Source of the DNA: Candidatus Bathyarchaeota archaeon
GTDB lineage: Archaea > Thermoproteota > Bathyarchaeia > Bathyarchaeales > SOJC01
Direction: 5' to 3'
Length of the DNA stretch: 5,437 nt
Assembly (NCBI GenBank): GCA_030641425.1
Contig: DAOWHM010000088.1
Span: forward strand, 1 to 5,437
Both the position numbers and the translations under genes were made by a program. This document shows, one piece after another, positions 1-5,437 of this stretch (its first letter is position 1; every line of letters starts with the position of its first letter). A model generated the notes under the pieces. That model was not told where the DNA came from and did not search any database. It saw only the letters and a list, made by a program, of their open reading frames with translations.

Positions 1-711
1 ACCGTTGTCAAAAACGTTGTTATGATATACTACATTATTATATGAGGAGTCGATCCATATACCGAAAAAATCATTATTGCTAATAGTGTTACCTCGCAAG
101 ATGCAACTGTTGGAATATCCTAGACCAATCCCGTCAAAGTAATTACCTTTAACAATGTTCTCTTCAATCAAGATATTTACAGAGGCATTAGCGTTGATAC
201 CATATCCATATCCGTGGGTTCTTTCTACATTGTTATGGCTTACGGTTCCATTCTCACTTTGACTGATGATTATCCCTCTGATTCGGTTGTCTTTCACGTC
301 GTTTCTACTAACGACACAATTGTCTGATCTGACGACGTAGATGCCATTGCCACCGTTTTGCACGGTAAACTCCCTCACAGAAACGTTATCAGAAGCGACT
401 CGAAGTACCGTTCCAGTGTTGTTTCCATCTAGGATTACAGTGCTTCTATTTTCTCCAACAAGAAAGATAGCTTTATTCACAGTCACATGTTCATAGTAAG
501 TTCCAGCGCCAACAAGTATTGTGTGCCCATCCAAGGTTTGAGGGGCATCTATTGCCTCTTGAATACTGTCATAGGTGAAAGATGTGTTAATATTACGGAC
601 AGATGCATGGTTGTATGGTAAAGCGTTAGCAAATGCTGGTTTAGCAATTCCCCTTGACAGACTTGTGAGGGTGAGTATACAAGCTGCTAGTATGATGGAT
701 CTTCTGTTCAT
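1..711 (-). CDS. Secreted right-handed beta-helix (NosD/PbH1-type) protein, N-terminal part, cut by the window edge
   Basis: The frame is open from an ATG at 711 to base 1 (237 codons, no stop), so the C-terminus is missing. Residues 1-30 look like a signal peptide: arginines at 3-4, a hydrophobic core at about 5-18, and a possible AFA-type cleavage site near residue 28. Residues 47-96 carry the lead-in typical of archaeal beta-helix surface proteins (SIQEAIDAPQTLDGHTI, then GTYYEHVTVNK, then LVGENRSTVILDG). From about residue 105 there are Asn-rich rungs of roughly 22-24 residues (NCVVSRNDVKDN, NGTVSHNNV, NILIEENIVKGN, NSCILRGNTISNN, NNVVYHNNVFDN), as in NosD/PbH1 repeats. Six N-X-S/T sequons (N42, N88, N97, N109, N154, N175) fit a glycosylated cell-surface protein. 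The ATG is the only start after an in-frame TAG 12 bases upstream; no good Shine-Dalgarno is at normal spacing. The family call is solid. The ligand, any enzymatic activity and the mode of cell attachment cannot be read from this part. Confidence 0.85.
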   Translation of the reverse strand, partial: MNRRSIILAACILTLTSLSRGIAKPAFANALPYNHASVRNINTSFTYDSIQEAIDAPQTLDGHTILVGAGTYYEHVTVNKAIFLVGENRSTVILDGNNTGTVLRVASDNVSVREFTVQNGGNGIYVVRSDNCVVSRNDVKDNRIRGIIISQSENGTVSHNNVERTHGYGYGINANASVNILIEENIVKGNYFDGIGLGYSNSCILRGNTISNNDFFGIWIDSSYNNVVYHNNVFDNG

Positions 712-792
712 TTTAATCTCTAACTATGATCTCCATACAAAGGTTTTATTCGTTACGGAATTTCCCCAGATCTCAAGGTGCATATGGGGTTC

Positions 793-803
793 GAAGAAAA
801 GAG
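793..803 (-). terminator. Possible T-rich terminator after the aldo/keto reductase gene
   Basis: On the minus strand the sequence CTCTTTTCTTC begins 8 bases after the TAA of the aldo/keto reductase gene. Archaeal termination often uses pyrimidine/T-rich tracts without a hairpin, and none is visible here. The tract is short, so this is only a plausible end of the upstream transcript, within the 100-base gap before the beta-helix gene. Confidence 0.3.
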
Positions 804-811
804 CTTCTGTG

Positions 812-1954
812 TTAGACAGCTTGTTCAAAGACCCATGTTGCTCCATTTAGGATTTTTCTTATAGGTAATTGTTGGGGGCAGAGTTCTTCACATTTTCCGC
901 ATTTCATGCATCTCTTGGCTTGACTTTCGGGAGTGATATACTGCCAATATTTCTTTTTAACCTCATTGTTCCTTTCTTCGGCGAAATACTCGTTGTAAAG
1001 TGCTAGTATTTGAGGGATGTCCACTCCTTCTGGACATGGAAGGCAGTATTTGCAGCTTGTGCATCCGACGAATCCCAGTTCTTTATACTTTCGCTGTATT
1101 CTGTTGATGAAGTTGAGATCTTTTTTGCTGAAGATGCTAGGTTTTGATCGATTGGCACTTTGCACGTTTTCTATTACTTGGTCCATTGTGCTCATTCCGC
1201 TGAGAGCGACAGATACTTCAGGGTGGTTCCACACCCATTGGAGAGCCCATTCAGCAGGAGTTCTCTCGCCGCCGTCCTCCCTCCAGATCTTCTGAATTTC
1301 CTCTGGTGGATTGATTGCGAGTCTCCCGCCTGCGATTGGCTCCATCACTACGACCGCAAGTCCTTTGGAAGCTGCGTACTTCAACCCTTTAGTGCCAGCC
1401 TGGTACTTAGCGTCCATATAGTTATACTGAATTTGACACAAGGTCCATTCATAGCTGTCCACGATCTCTTTGAAAACTGAATATTCATCGTGAAAACTGA
1501 ACCCCAAATGATTGATCTTTCCATTGGCAATTTGTCTATCACCCCATTCCAAGACATTTAGTTTCTTCAGGAGTTGCCATCGCTTGTGTTCAAGACCGTG
1601 AAGAAGATAAAAGTCAACGTAATCCAGCTTGAGTTTGTGAAGCTGCTCATCCAGAAACTTGTCCATGTCCTCTTGAGATTTGACTAGCCAAGTGGGCATC
1701 TTAGTAGCCACTTTGACTTTCTCTCTGTAGCCTTCCTGCAAAGTTTCTCCTAGAAGAATCTCACTGTTACCACGATGGTACGGATATGCTGTATCTACAT
1801 AGTTGACACCATTATCTAATGCATATCTAATCATCTTGATTGCATTAGGTTCGTTGATTTTTCCCTCGTCTCCTTCGAGAGTGGGTAACCTCATGACTCC
1901 GAATCCTAAGGCTGAAACTTCCCAATTCAACCTGCCGAAACGTCTATACTTCAT
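812..1954 (-). CDS. Aldo/keto reductase with C-terminal double [4Fe-4S] ferredoxin-like domain
   Basis: This 380-residue protein belongs to the predicted-oxidoreductase branch of the aldo/keto reductases (COG1453 type). Residues 1 to about 285 form the TIM-barrel part. The catalytic tetrad is complete: Asp54 and Tyr59 in VDTAYPYH, Lys85 in VATKMP, and His119 in YLLHGL. The C-terminal part carries two cysteine motifs, C298-x2-C-x2-C-x2-C307-P and C349-x2-C-x2-C-x3-C359-P, which should bind two [4Fe-4S] clusters. It is probably a cytoplasmic NAD(P)H-linked carbonyl or alcohol oxidoreductase that can exchange electrons with ferredoxin-like carriers. The substrate is not readable from the sequence. 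I chose ATG 1954 because a GAGGTG Shine-Dalgarno ends 7 bases before it and the typical N-terminus MKYRRFGRLNWEVS begins there. A GTG at 1969 would add five residues but lacks a well-placed ribosome site. The gene has its own TATA-like box upstream and lies 104 bases after tsr3. Confidence 0.92.
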   Translation of the reverse strand: MKYRRFGRLNWEVSALGFGVMRLPTLEGDEGKINEPNAIKMIRYALDNGVNYVDTAYPYHRGNSEILLGETLQEGYREKVKVATKMPTWLVKSQEDMDKFLDEQLHKLKLDYVDFYLLHGLEHKRWQLLKKLNVLEWGDRQIANGKINHLGFSFHDEYSVFKEIVDSYEWTLCQIQYNYMDAKYQAGTKGLKYAASKGLAVVVMEPIAGGRLAINPPEEIQKIWREDGGERTPAEWALQWVWNHPEVSVALSGMSTMDQVIENVQSANRSKPSIFSKKDLNFINRIQRKYKELGFVGCTSCKYCLPCPEGVDIPQILALYNEYFAEERNNEVKKKYWQYITPESQAKRCMKCGKCEELCPQQLPIRKILNGATWVFEQAV

Positions 1955-1961
1955 AGAAAAA

Positions 1962-1967
1962 CACCTC
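1962..1967 (-). promoter_or_regulatory. Shine-Dalgarno that fixes the aldo/keto reductase start
   Basis: On the minus strand GAGGTG is followed by 7 bases and then ATG 1954. It matches the anti-Shine-Dalgarno end of 16S rRNA and decides for this ATG over the GTG at 1969, which overlaps the site. A second, stronger AAAGGAGGTT lies farther upstream at 1991-2000, too far from either start to serve it. Confidence 0.7.
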
Positions 1968-2021
1968 ACACACTGAGCTGTTGTATATCCAACCTCCTTT
2001 AGTTTTGACTGTTCAACACCC

Positions 2022-2027
2022 TAAATA
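2022..2027 (-). promoter_or_regulatory. Possible TATA box for the aldo/keto reductase gene
   Basis: TATTTA on the minus strand lies between the end of tsr3 and the aldo/keto reductase gene. An archaeal start about 25 bases downstream would fall near 1998-2002 and give a leader of roughly 45 bases. The box sits at the middle of an imperfectly spaced inverted repeat (AACAC at 2015-2019, GTGTT at 2034-2038), which could be an operator or chance. No B-recognition element is convincing. Confidence 0.4.
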
Positions 2028-2058
2028 TGTTACGTGTTAGTGCAATACTCTCATAAAT

Positions 2059-2580
2059 CTAGAAACCCGCGTACCTTCGCTGTATTTCAACTACTTCGCA
2101 ACTATCATTAGCTTGTGCGTAGTCCTCTAAAAGCTCCTCATTAAGACTTGTAAATGTTGATCCCCAACTAAAGATTGAAAGCAACCTATTCGCTTCTTCA
2201 CTATAGCCTGCTATGAATAGCGCAGCTGATAGAGCTTCAACCGTGCTAAGTTTAGTTGGCTTTCCATAGTTCACAGGGTTTGCTGCCACTAAGTAGGGCA
2301 GGCAGCGTGATGCTCCTCTAACCTTCAGGAGTCTAATATCATCAGAGTGATTCCAACTCAGGTCTAAAGCCACAAGACCATTCCTTTCAATTATATCACG
2401 GTCTGCAGGGGAAAATGCTTTCTCTGAGAATGGATTAAGAACAACTGCGCCCTTAGGCAGCTCTCGTGTGTTGTGAACAATCCATACTAGATGGTGACGT
2501 TTGAGTTTCAGCGCCGAGCATTTTCGCGGATCACACTGTTTAGAATTATATATAATAATCTTAAGGCTTCTATGAGCCAT
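2059..2580 (-). CDS. tsr3: Tsr3-type 16S rRNA aminocarboxypropyltransferase
   Basis: The protein has 173 residues, the usual length for archaeal Tsr3 (formerly DUF367 plus the RLI-like N-terminal domain). The enzyme moves the 3-amino-3-carboxypropyl group from S-adenosylmethionine to a uridine or modified uridine in helix 31 of small-subunit rRNA, a late step in ribosome assembly in the cytoplasm. Recognisable blocks are QCDPRKCSALKL (15-26), NPFSEKAFSPAD (49-60), LDLSWN (72-77), the long signature starting RCLPYLVAANPVNYGKP (92-108) and continuing LSTVEALSAAL (111-121), and WGSTFTSLNEELLEDY (139-154). In many relatives the block at 72-77 reads with a Cys where Leu74 is here; I treat this as normal variation. 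The ATG at 2580 overlaps the end of nnr by 11 bases and has a GAAGGTG ribosome site 7 bases upstream, inside the nnr coding sequence. The two genes are therefore likely co-transcribed and translationally coupled. The identification is secure at family level; the exact archaeal rRNA target is from known homologues. Confidence 0.93.
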   Translation of the reverse strand: MAHRSLKIIIYNSKQCDPRKCSALKLKRHHLVWIVHNTRELPKGAVVLNPFSEKAFSPADRDIIERNGLVALDLSWNHSDDIRLLKVRGASRCLPYLVAANPVNYGKPTKLSTVEALSAALFIAGYSEEANRLLSIFSWGSTFTSLNEELLEDYAQANDSCEVVEIQRRYAGF

Positions 2581-4117
2581 TTTTTCGCACCTTCACATGG
2601 GACATCGGATCGTCTATGACCTTTGGGATCCAGCTAAGCAGGTCGGTTGCTAACATGTGATATCCCTTCTCGCTTTTGACGAAGTCACCTGCGGCACCAT
2701 TTATGAAGGCAGCTGCTGTCGCAGCTTTGAATGGGTCAACTTGTTGGGCCATGAATGCTCCTACAATTCCCGATAGTATGTCTCCTGTGCCCCCCACTGT
2801 CATGCCTGGATTGCCTGAGTAGTTTAGCTTGACCTTTCTTCCATCAGATATGATGTCAGTTCTTCCTTTCAGGAGTACGACTGTGTCAAGTTTTGCGGCT
2901 GTCTTTTTCACCTTCCTTTCAGATTCTTCTATGTTGTGGGACAATTCCTTCCGTGTCAAAACATAGTACTCTCCTGGGTGAGGGGTTAGGACTGAAGGAA
3001 CTCGTAGTGGACGCTTGAACTCTGCGAAGGCTTTTAGGCCATCAGCGTCCAAAACAACGGGTTTTTTCAATTTTTCTGCTGAAGCCATGATGTCGTTGAT
3101 TGCTTCTTTAGTTTCACTTTGGAGACCAAGGCCGGGGCCTATAACGACAGCAGTTACTCTATTTAAGATCTCATTAACCTGAGAGATATTGTTGGGATTG
3201 AGATATGGGCTTGGAAGCTTGATTGTTATGAGATTTGGATTCATTGAGGAGATGTTGTAGGCAGTCTTCTCTGGAGCCGCAATGTATACTATGTCAACTC
3301 CTACACGTAGAGCAGCTAGCGCCACTAAAGCAGGGGCACCAGAATATGTTTGACTCCCACCTATCACTAGTAATCTTCCGAAGTCACCCTTGTGAGATTC
3401 AACAGGGCGACTCTTGACCACTGATGTAACATCTCCTGGTCCAGCGAACTTTTCGAAGACCTTTGGGAGCCCAATGTCCTTTATGATCAGTTCTCCAACG
3501 AATTCTTTTGCTTTTAGAAGTCCAGGTTTCGCCCTGTGGAATGTGACGGTTAAGTCAGCCTTTACCGCATCGCCAAGCACCGTTCCCGAATCAGCATCTA
3601 ACCCGGTTGGTGCATCCACAGCCAAACGCCAGGTCTGCATCTGATTTATTGTCTTGATCAACTTCAAGATGGGTTGTCTCGGAGTTCCCTTCAACCCAAT
3701 GCCCAGTAAAGCGTCGACAGCAACTTCTGCTTTAAAATCCAAAATTCGTGAAGATACAGAAATTTCGTGAATGGTAAGGGAATCCCTCAAAGACTCAAGA
3801 GCGTGCCAATTTTCTAGGGCAGCCTCATGCTTAATGTCAGCATGACTGCCAGCAATGATAACTTTGACAGGATAGCCTAGAGAGATTAGGTGACGAGTCG
3901 CCACGAAACCGTCACCTCCGTTTCCTCCTAACCCACAGAAGACAGCGACTTGAGTTTTCTTGCGTTGAAACCGAGTTACAATTTCGTAGGCGATGCTTCG
4001 ACCAGCATTCTCCATAAGCTGCAGTTTAGATACGCCAAAATACTGAGCGTTCGTCTCAAGAACACGCATTTCTTGGCTTGTCATAATGTTAGAGGCTGGA
4101 GCCTCCATAGCATCCAC
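2570..4117 (-). CDS. nnr: Bifunctional NAD(P)HX epimerase / ADP-dependent NAD(P)HX dehydratase
   Basis: This 515-residue fusion repairs hydrated NADH and NADPH: the N-terminal YjeF_N domain interconverts the R and S forms, and the C-terminal YjeF_C (ribokinase-like) domain dehydrates the S form using ADP. Epimerase-domain marks are NAGR (37-40), GLGGNGGDG (62-70), DALLGIGLKG (135-144) and VDAPTGLDADSG (167-178). Dehydratase-domain marks are HKGDFGRLLVIGG (242-254), GPGLG (327-331), LDADGL (356-361), TPHPGE (378-383), LLKGRTD (415-421) and NPGMTVGGTGDILSG (436-450), with the expected catalytic Asp446. Both halves look intact and of normal length. The start is uncertain: GTG 4117, ATG 4108 or ATG 4084 (reading MTSQEMRVLE, close to where family members usually begin). 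None has a good Shine-Dalgarno, but a TATA box about 27 bases before 4117 favours a leaderless or near-leaderless message beginning at GTG 4117 or ATG 4108. The stop overlaps the start of tsr3. Confidence 0.95.
   Translation of the reverse strand: MDAMEAPASNIMTSQEMRVLETNAQYFGVSKLQLMENAGRSIAYEIVTRFQRKKTQVAVFCGLGGNGGDGFVATRHLISLGYPVKVIIAGSHADIKHEAALENWHALESLRDSLTIHEISVSSRILDFKAEVAVDALLGIGLKGTPRQPILKLIKTINQMQTWRLAVDAPTGLDADSGTVLGDAVKADLTVTFHRAKPGLLKAKEFVGELIIKDIGLPKVFEKFAGPGDVTSVVKSRPVESHKGDFGRLLVIGGSQTYSGAPALVALAALRVGVDIVYIAAPEKTAYNISSMNPNLITIKLPSPYLNPNNISQVNEILNRVTAVVIGPGLGLQSETKEAINDIMASAEKLKKPVVLDADGLKAFAEFKRPLRVPSVLTPHPGEYYVLTRKELSHNIEESERKVKKTAAKLDTVVLLKGRTDIISDGRKVKLNYSGNPGMTVGGTGDILSGIVGAFMAQQVDPFKAATAAAFINGAAGDFVKSEKGYHMLATDLLSWIPKVIDDPMSHVKVRKNGS
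2588..2594 (-). promoter_or_regulatory. Ribosome-binding site of tsr3 inside the end of nnr
   Basis: GAAGGTG on the minus strand lies 7 bases before the tsr3 ATG at 2580 and inside the last codons of nnr (around residues 508-510, HVKV). It supports the tsr3 start and implies that ribosomes finishing nnr pass directly over the tsr3 initiation region. Confidence 0.65.
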
Positions 4118-4140
4118 ATTTGAGTAATATGCGAGACCAC

Positions 4141-4148
4141 ATTTAAAT
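4141..4148 (-). promoter_or_regulatory. TATA box of the nnr-tsr3 operon (palindromic)
   Basis: The palindrome ATTTAAAT (within CTATTTAAAT on the minus strand) is a classic archaeal TATA core. Its centre is about 27 bases upstream of GTG 4117 and 36 bases upstream of ATG 4108, so the predicted transcript begins at or within a few bases of the first possible start codon. Because the core is palindromic it could in principle also fire on the plus strand. Confidence 0.5.
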
Positions 4149-4232
4149 AGGCGATTTGTCTGGTGGCAAAGGAGATGCTCACGAACAAGGCAAATTACTG
4201 ATGCGCATTAGAGAAATCGGGCTCTTCTTCTT
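4149..4232. other. Gap between the membrane-protein gene and the nnr promoter
   Basis: This short non-coding stretch holds no gene that I can support. It contains a perfect 8-base palindrome ATGCGCAT at 4201-4208. On the plus strand it has a pyrimidine tract (from 4221 into the end of the neighbouring gene) reading CTCTTCTTCTTTTATT. On the minus strand, directly after the membrane-protein stop, the sequence is purine-rich, so no T-rich terminator is seen for that gene. Confidence 0.4.
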
Positions 4233-4868
4233 TTATTGGTTGCTTTCGAATTCCTCTTGCCATTGGGGGTCATCTTCATAAACTTCGTTGTGGACCATCT
4301 CCTCCTCTAGCAGGACATCCTCTTCAACCATAGGCACCTCTTCTTCTGAGGCAACTTCTTCATCAGCGCTCTCCTCGTCGGAGACTGCATCCTCTGATTT
4401 CTCTGCTTCTCCTGCTCTGTCACCTCTTCTCGCGCGGATGTCAAGATAAAGCATGAATACGTAGGGGATTGACAGGTAGAGTGTAGCAAGCATGGGGTTT
4501 CGAAACAGGTTGGAAAGAGCTTCAATTTGAAAAGTCGGATTAGCCCCAAAGATAAGGATCACTATGTCTTCAACGGAAGTTGCTACCAAGGTCAAGGTCA
4601 GACATAGAAAGAATTGAAGGAGCACGCTTCTACCTTTTCCAAGAATAATTGACGGTATTACTGATGATAGAACGAAGATCCATGCGAAGGCGTGGATGAA
4701 AACGATTGTGTCAATACGGGAGATTATCAGTTGACCACCCGAGACCCAGATGGTGTCTAAGAAGCCAACCAAAGAGAATACCGCAGTCTGGGTAAACAAT
4801 TGGTAACTGACAATCAGGCCCCAAGCAACTGATATGTATAGAGGAGCCGTTATTGCACCTTTTCCCAA
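4233..4868 (-). CDS. Multi-pass membrane protein with a long acidic C-terminal tail, family not recognised
   Basis: I do not recognise this 211-residue protein. Hydrophobic segments lie at about residues 8-27, 28-49, 52-76, 82-108 and 125-143, suggesting four or five membrane helices. An acidic pair, Glu100-Asp101, sits within the fourth segment. After the last helix comes a basic patch, RARRGDR (145-151), which by the positive-inside rule places the tail in the cytoplasm. Residues 145-211 form a low-complexity tail with 27 Asp/Glu out of 67, many in EE or EEE runs. It is probably disordered and could bind a basic partner, metal ions or a protein complex; this is inference. The first usable start after an in-frame TAA is TTG 4868, preceded at 9 bases by AAGGGA; no ATG is in frame before residue 127. 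Coding is supported by the well-formed helices and the tail, even though the tail also opens a spurious ORF in another frame. The gene stands alone between tRNA-Ala and nnr. Confidence 0.75.
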   Translation of the reverse strand: MGKGAITAPLYISVAWGLIVSYQLFTQTAVFSLVGFLDTIWVSGGQLIISRIDTIVFIHAFAWIFVLSSVIPSIILGKGRSVLLQFFLCLTLTLVATSVEDIVILIFGANPTFQIEALSNLFRNPMLATLYLSIPYVFMLYLDIRARRGDRAGEAEKSEDAVSDEESADEEVASEEEVPMVEEDVLLEEEMVHNEVYEDDPQWQEEFESNQ

Positions 4869-5049
4869 ATTGGTACATCCCTTAGGTTGAATAATGCATC
4901 GTGCTAATGAAACAAAACTATTATGAAGCGTAAATTAGGAGTCTAAATCGATAACGTGCCATCAATAGAAAGACTGATTCAGGTATAAACTCTTCAAGTG
5001 ACCCAAAAACATGAGCGCATGATAGAACAAGAAAGTCTGGAAATGTGAA
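4869..5049. other. Gap between tRNA-Ala and the membrane-protein gene
   Basis: I see no gene here. On the minus strand, T-rich patches (CTTTCTTGTTC around 5025-5035 and TTTTT at 5005-5009) follow the tRNA within 15-45 bases and could end its transcript. AT-rich stretches near 4917-4937 (TAATTTA, CATAATAG) could include the promoter of the membrane-protein gene, but none is a clear TATA box at a decisive distance. Confidence 0.35.
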
Positions 5050-5124
5050 TGGACCGGACGGGATTCGAACCCGCGACCTCCGCCTTGCGAAGGCGGCGAT
5101 CATACCAGACTGATCCACCGGCCC
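5050..5124 (-). tRNA. tRNA-Ala (anticodon CGC)
   Basis: The minus strand folds into a full cloverleaf of 75 bases. The acceptor stem GGGCCGG pairs with CCGGTCC and contains the G3:U70 wobble pair that is the identity mark of alanine tRNA. The D arm is GATC / AGTCTGGTAT / GATC. The anticodon arm is CCGCC / TTCGCAA / GGCGG with anticodon CGC, reading the GCG codon. The variable loop is AGGTC, and the T arm is GCGGG / TTCGAAT / CCCGT. The discriminator is A (base 5050), and the CCA end is not encoded, as in many archaea, so it must be added after transcription. No intron is present. Confidence 0.97.
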
Positions 5125-5153
5125 AACAATCCTTTCGTTTAACAAACCTGTAG

Positions 5154-5161
5154 TTTTAATA
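5154..5161 (-). promoter_or_regulatory. TATA box of tRNA-Ala
   Basis: TATTAAAA on the minus strand, within an AT-rich run preceded by CCAAAA, is centred about 33 bases upstream of the tRNA 5' end. That spacing would start transcription roughly 6-8 bases before the mature tRNA, typical for archaeal tRNA genes with a short leader removed by RNase P. Confidence 0.55.
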
Positions 5162-5229
5162 TTTTGGTCATCCCTCAAAGTTGCCTGCCCGGATAAACTT
5201 GTTGCTTCGAGATGCTTCTTCAACATCAA

Positions 5230-5437
5230 TTATTCGTCACAGTTAATTGTGCGCAACGTAAGACCTAGCTTAAAGGCTTGAAGATTTGCTACCGCGGTCT
5301 CCGCTCTGACGGAGACTACAATTGCTTTTTCTAATGCTTTCTTGCCTACAATGCTTGTAATCTCTGTCAGTGCGCCAAGCATGATTACGTTAGCGTACAT
5401 TTTGGACTTCAACGAATCTTCAGCAGCTTTGGTTGCT
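5230..5437 (-). CDS. 2-oxoacid:ferredoxin oxidoreductase gamma subunit, C-terminal part, cut by the window edge
   Basis: The last 69 codons of a gene enter from the right edge and end in TAA at 5230-5232. The read-through frame gives ATKAAEDSLKSKMYANVIML, then GALTEITSIVGKKALEKAI, then ETAVANLQAFKLGL. This matches the end of the gamma domain of pyruvate/2-oxoglutarate/indolepyruvate:ferredoxin oxidoreductases, where relatives read like ANMVMLGAL, then (K/E)EALEKAI, then VELNLKAFE.G. These cytoplasmic enzymes oxidatively decarboxylate 2-oxoacids to acyl-CoA and reduce ferredoxin; the gamma subunit or domain contributes to CoA binding and assembly. Other subunits should lie beyond the right edge, upstream in the same operon. 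A TTG at 5412 and an ATG at 5400 within this part are internal codons, not starts, because the homology continues upstream of both. Which oxoacid is used (korC, porC/porG or iorB type) cannot be decided from this fragment. Confidence 0.85.
   Translation of the reverse strand, partial: ATKAAEDSLKSKMYANVIMLGALTEITSIVGKKALEKAIVVSVRAETAVANLQAFKLGLTLRTINCDE

Noticed and set aside
679..690. Lipobox-like LAAC at residues 8-11 of the beta-helix protein
   Set aside because: The cysteine is too close to the N-terminus and sits within the hydrophobic core, which continues after it; a normal signal peptide explains the region better.
575..850. Plus-strand ORF of 91 codons
   Set aside because: It lies opposite the start of the beta-helix gene, the gap, and the end of the aldo/keto reductase gene. 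It has no domain signal, while the minus strand gives clear protein families.
1017..1480. Two overlapping plus-strand ORFs (92 and 106 codons)
   Set aside because: They are antisense to the well-supported aldo/keto reductase coding region and have no recognisable motifs.
3235..3644. Two plus-strand ORFs inside nnr
   Set aside because: They are antisense shadows of conserved nnr motifs, with no family-like sequence.
4307..4549. Minus-strand ORF of 80 codons in another frame of the membrane-protein gene
   Set aside because: It arises from the GAA/GAG-rich acidic-tail codons read out of frame; the main frame has coherent membrane helices.
4921..5229. Minus-strand ORF of 102 codons
   Set aside because: It runs straight through the tRNA-Ala gene and its promoter, so the translation is that of a tRNA and flanking non-coding DNA.
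1..5437. CRISPR arrays, insertion sequences, attachment sites, defence genes
   Set aside because: No direct-repeat/spacer pattern, transposase motif, terminal inverted repeats or duplicated tRNA end was seen; the short inverted repeats present are only 4-8 bases.

Overview
The window looks like a piece of an archaeal genome, most likely an uncultured member of the Bathyarchaeia/Thermoproteota side of the tree. The evidence is an alanine tRNA gene without an encoded CCA end, TATA-like boxes at archaeal distances from starts, GGTG-type Shine-Dalgarno sites, a Tsr3-type rRNA modification enzyme, a bifunctional Nnr of the archaeal/bacterial type, and a secreted right-handed beta-helix protein whose N-terminal wording is common in archaeal surface proteins. 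The phylum is an inference from protein style only; no 16S gene or other strong marker is present.

Every gene I can support lies on the minus strand, so transcription runs from high to low coordinates. From right to left: the C-terminal end of a 2-oxoacid:ferredoxin oxidoreductase gamma subunit (cut by the right edge); tRNA-Ala(CGC) with its own TATA box; an unrecognised multi-pass membrane protein with a very acidic cytoplasmic tail; nnr (NAD(P)HX epimerase/dehydratase); tsr3 (rRNA aminocarboxypropyltransferase), overlapping the end of nnr by 11 bases; an aldo/keto reductase with a C-terminal double [4Fe-4S] ferredoxin-like domain; and the N-terminal 237 residues of a secreted beta-helix (NosD/PbH1-type) protein, cut by the left edge.

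The genes are mostly housekeeping: redox metabolism (ferredoxin-linked 2-oxoacid oxidation, an Fe-S aldo/keto reductase), repair of damaged NAD(P)H (Nnr) and ribosome maturation (Tsr3). The only clear operon is nnr-tsr3, where the tsr3 ribosome-binding site lies inside the last codons of nnr. The others have gaps of about 100 to 180 bases and, in several cases, their own promoter-like elements. I see no mobile element, CRISPR array, defence cassette or other obviously new system. The items most worth a second look are the acidic-tailed membrane protein, the likely near-leaderless start of nnr at a palindromic TATA box, and the nnr-tsr3 coupling.
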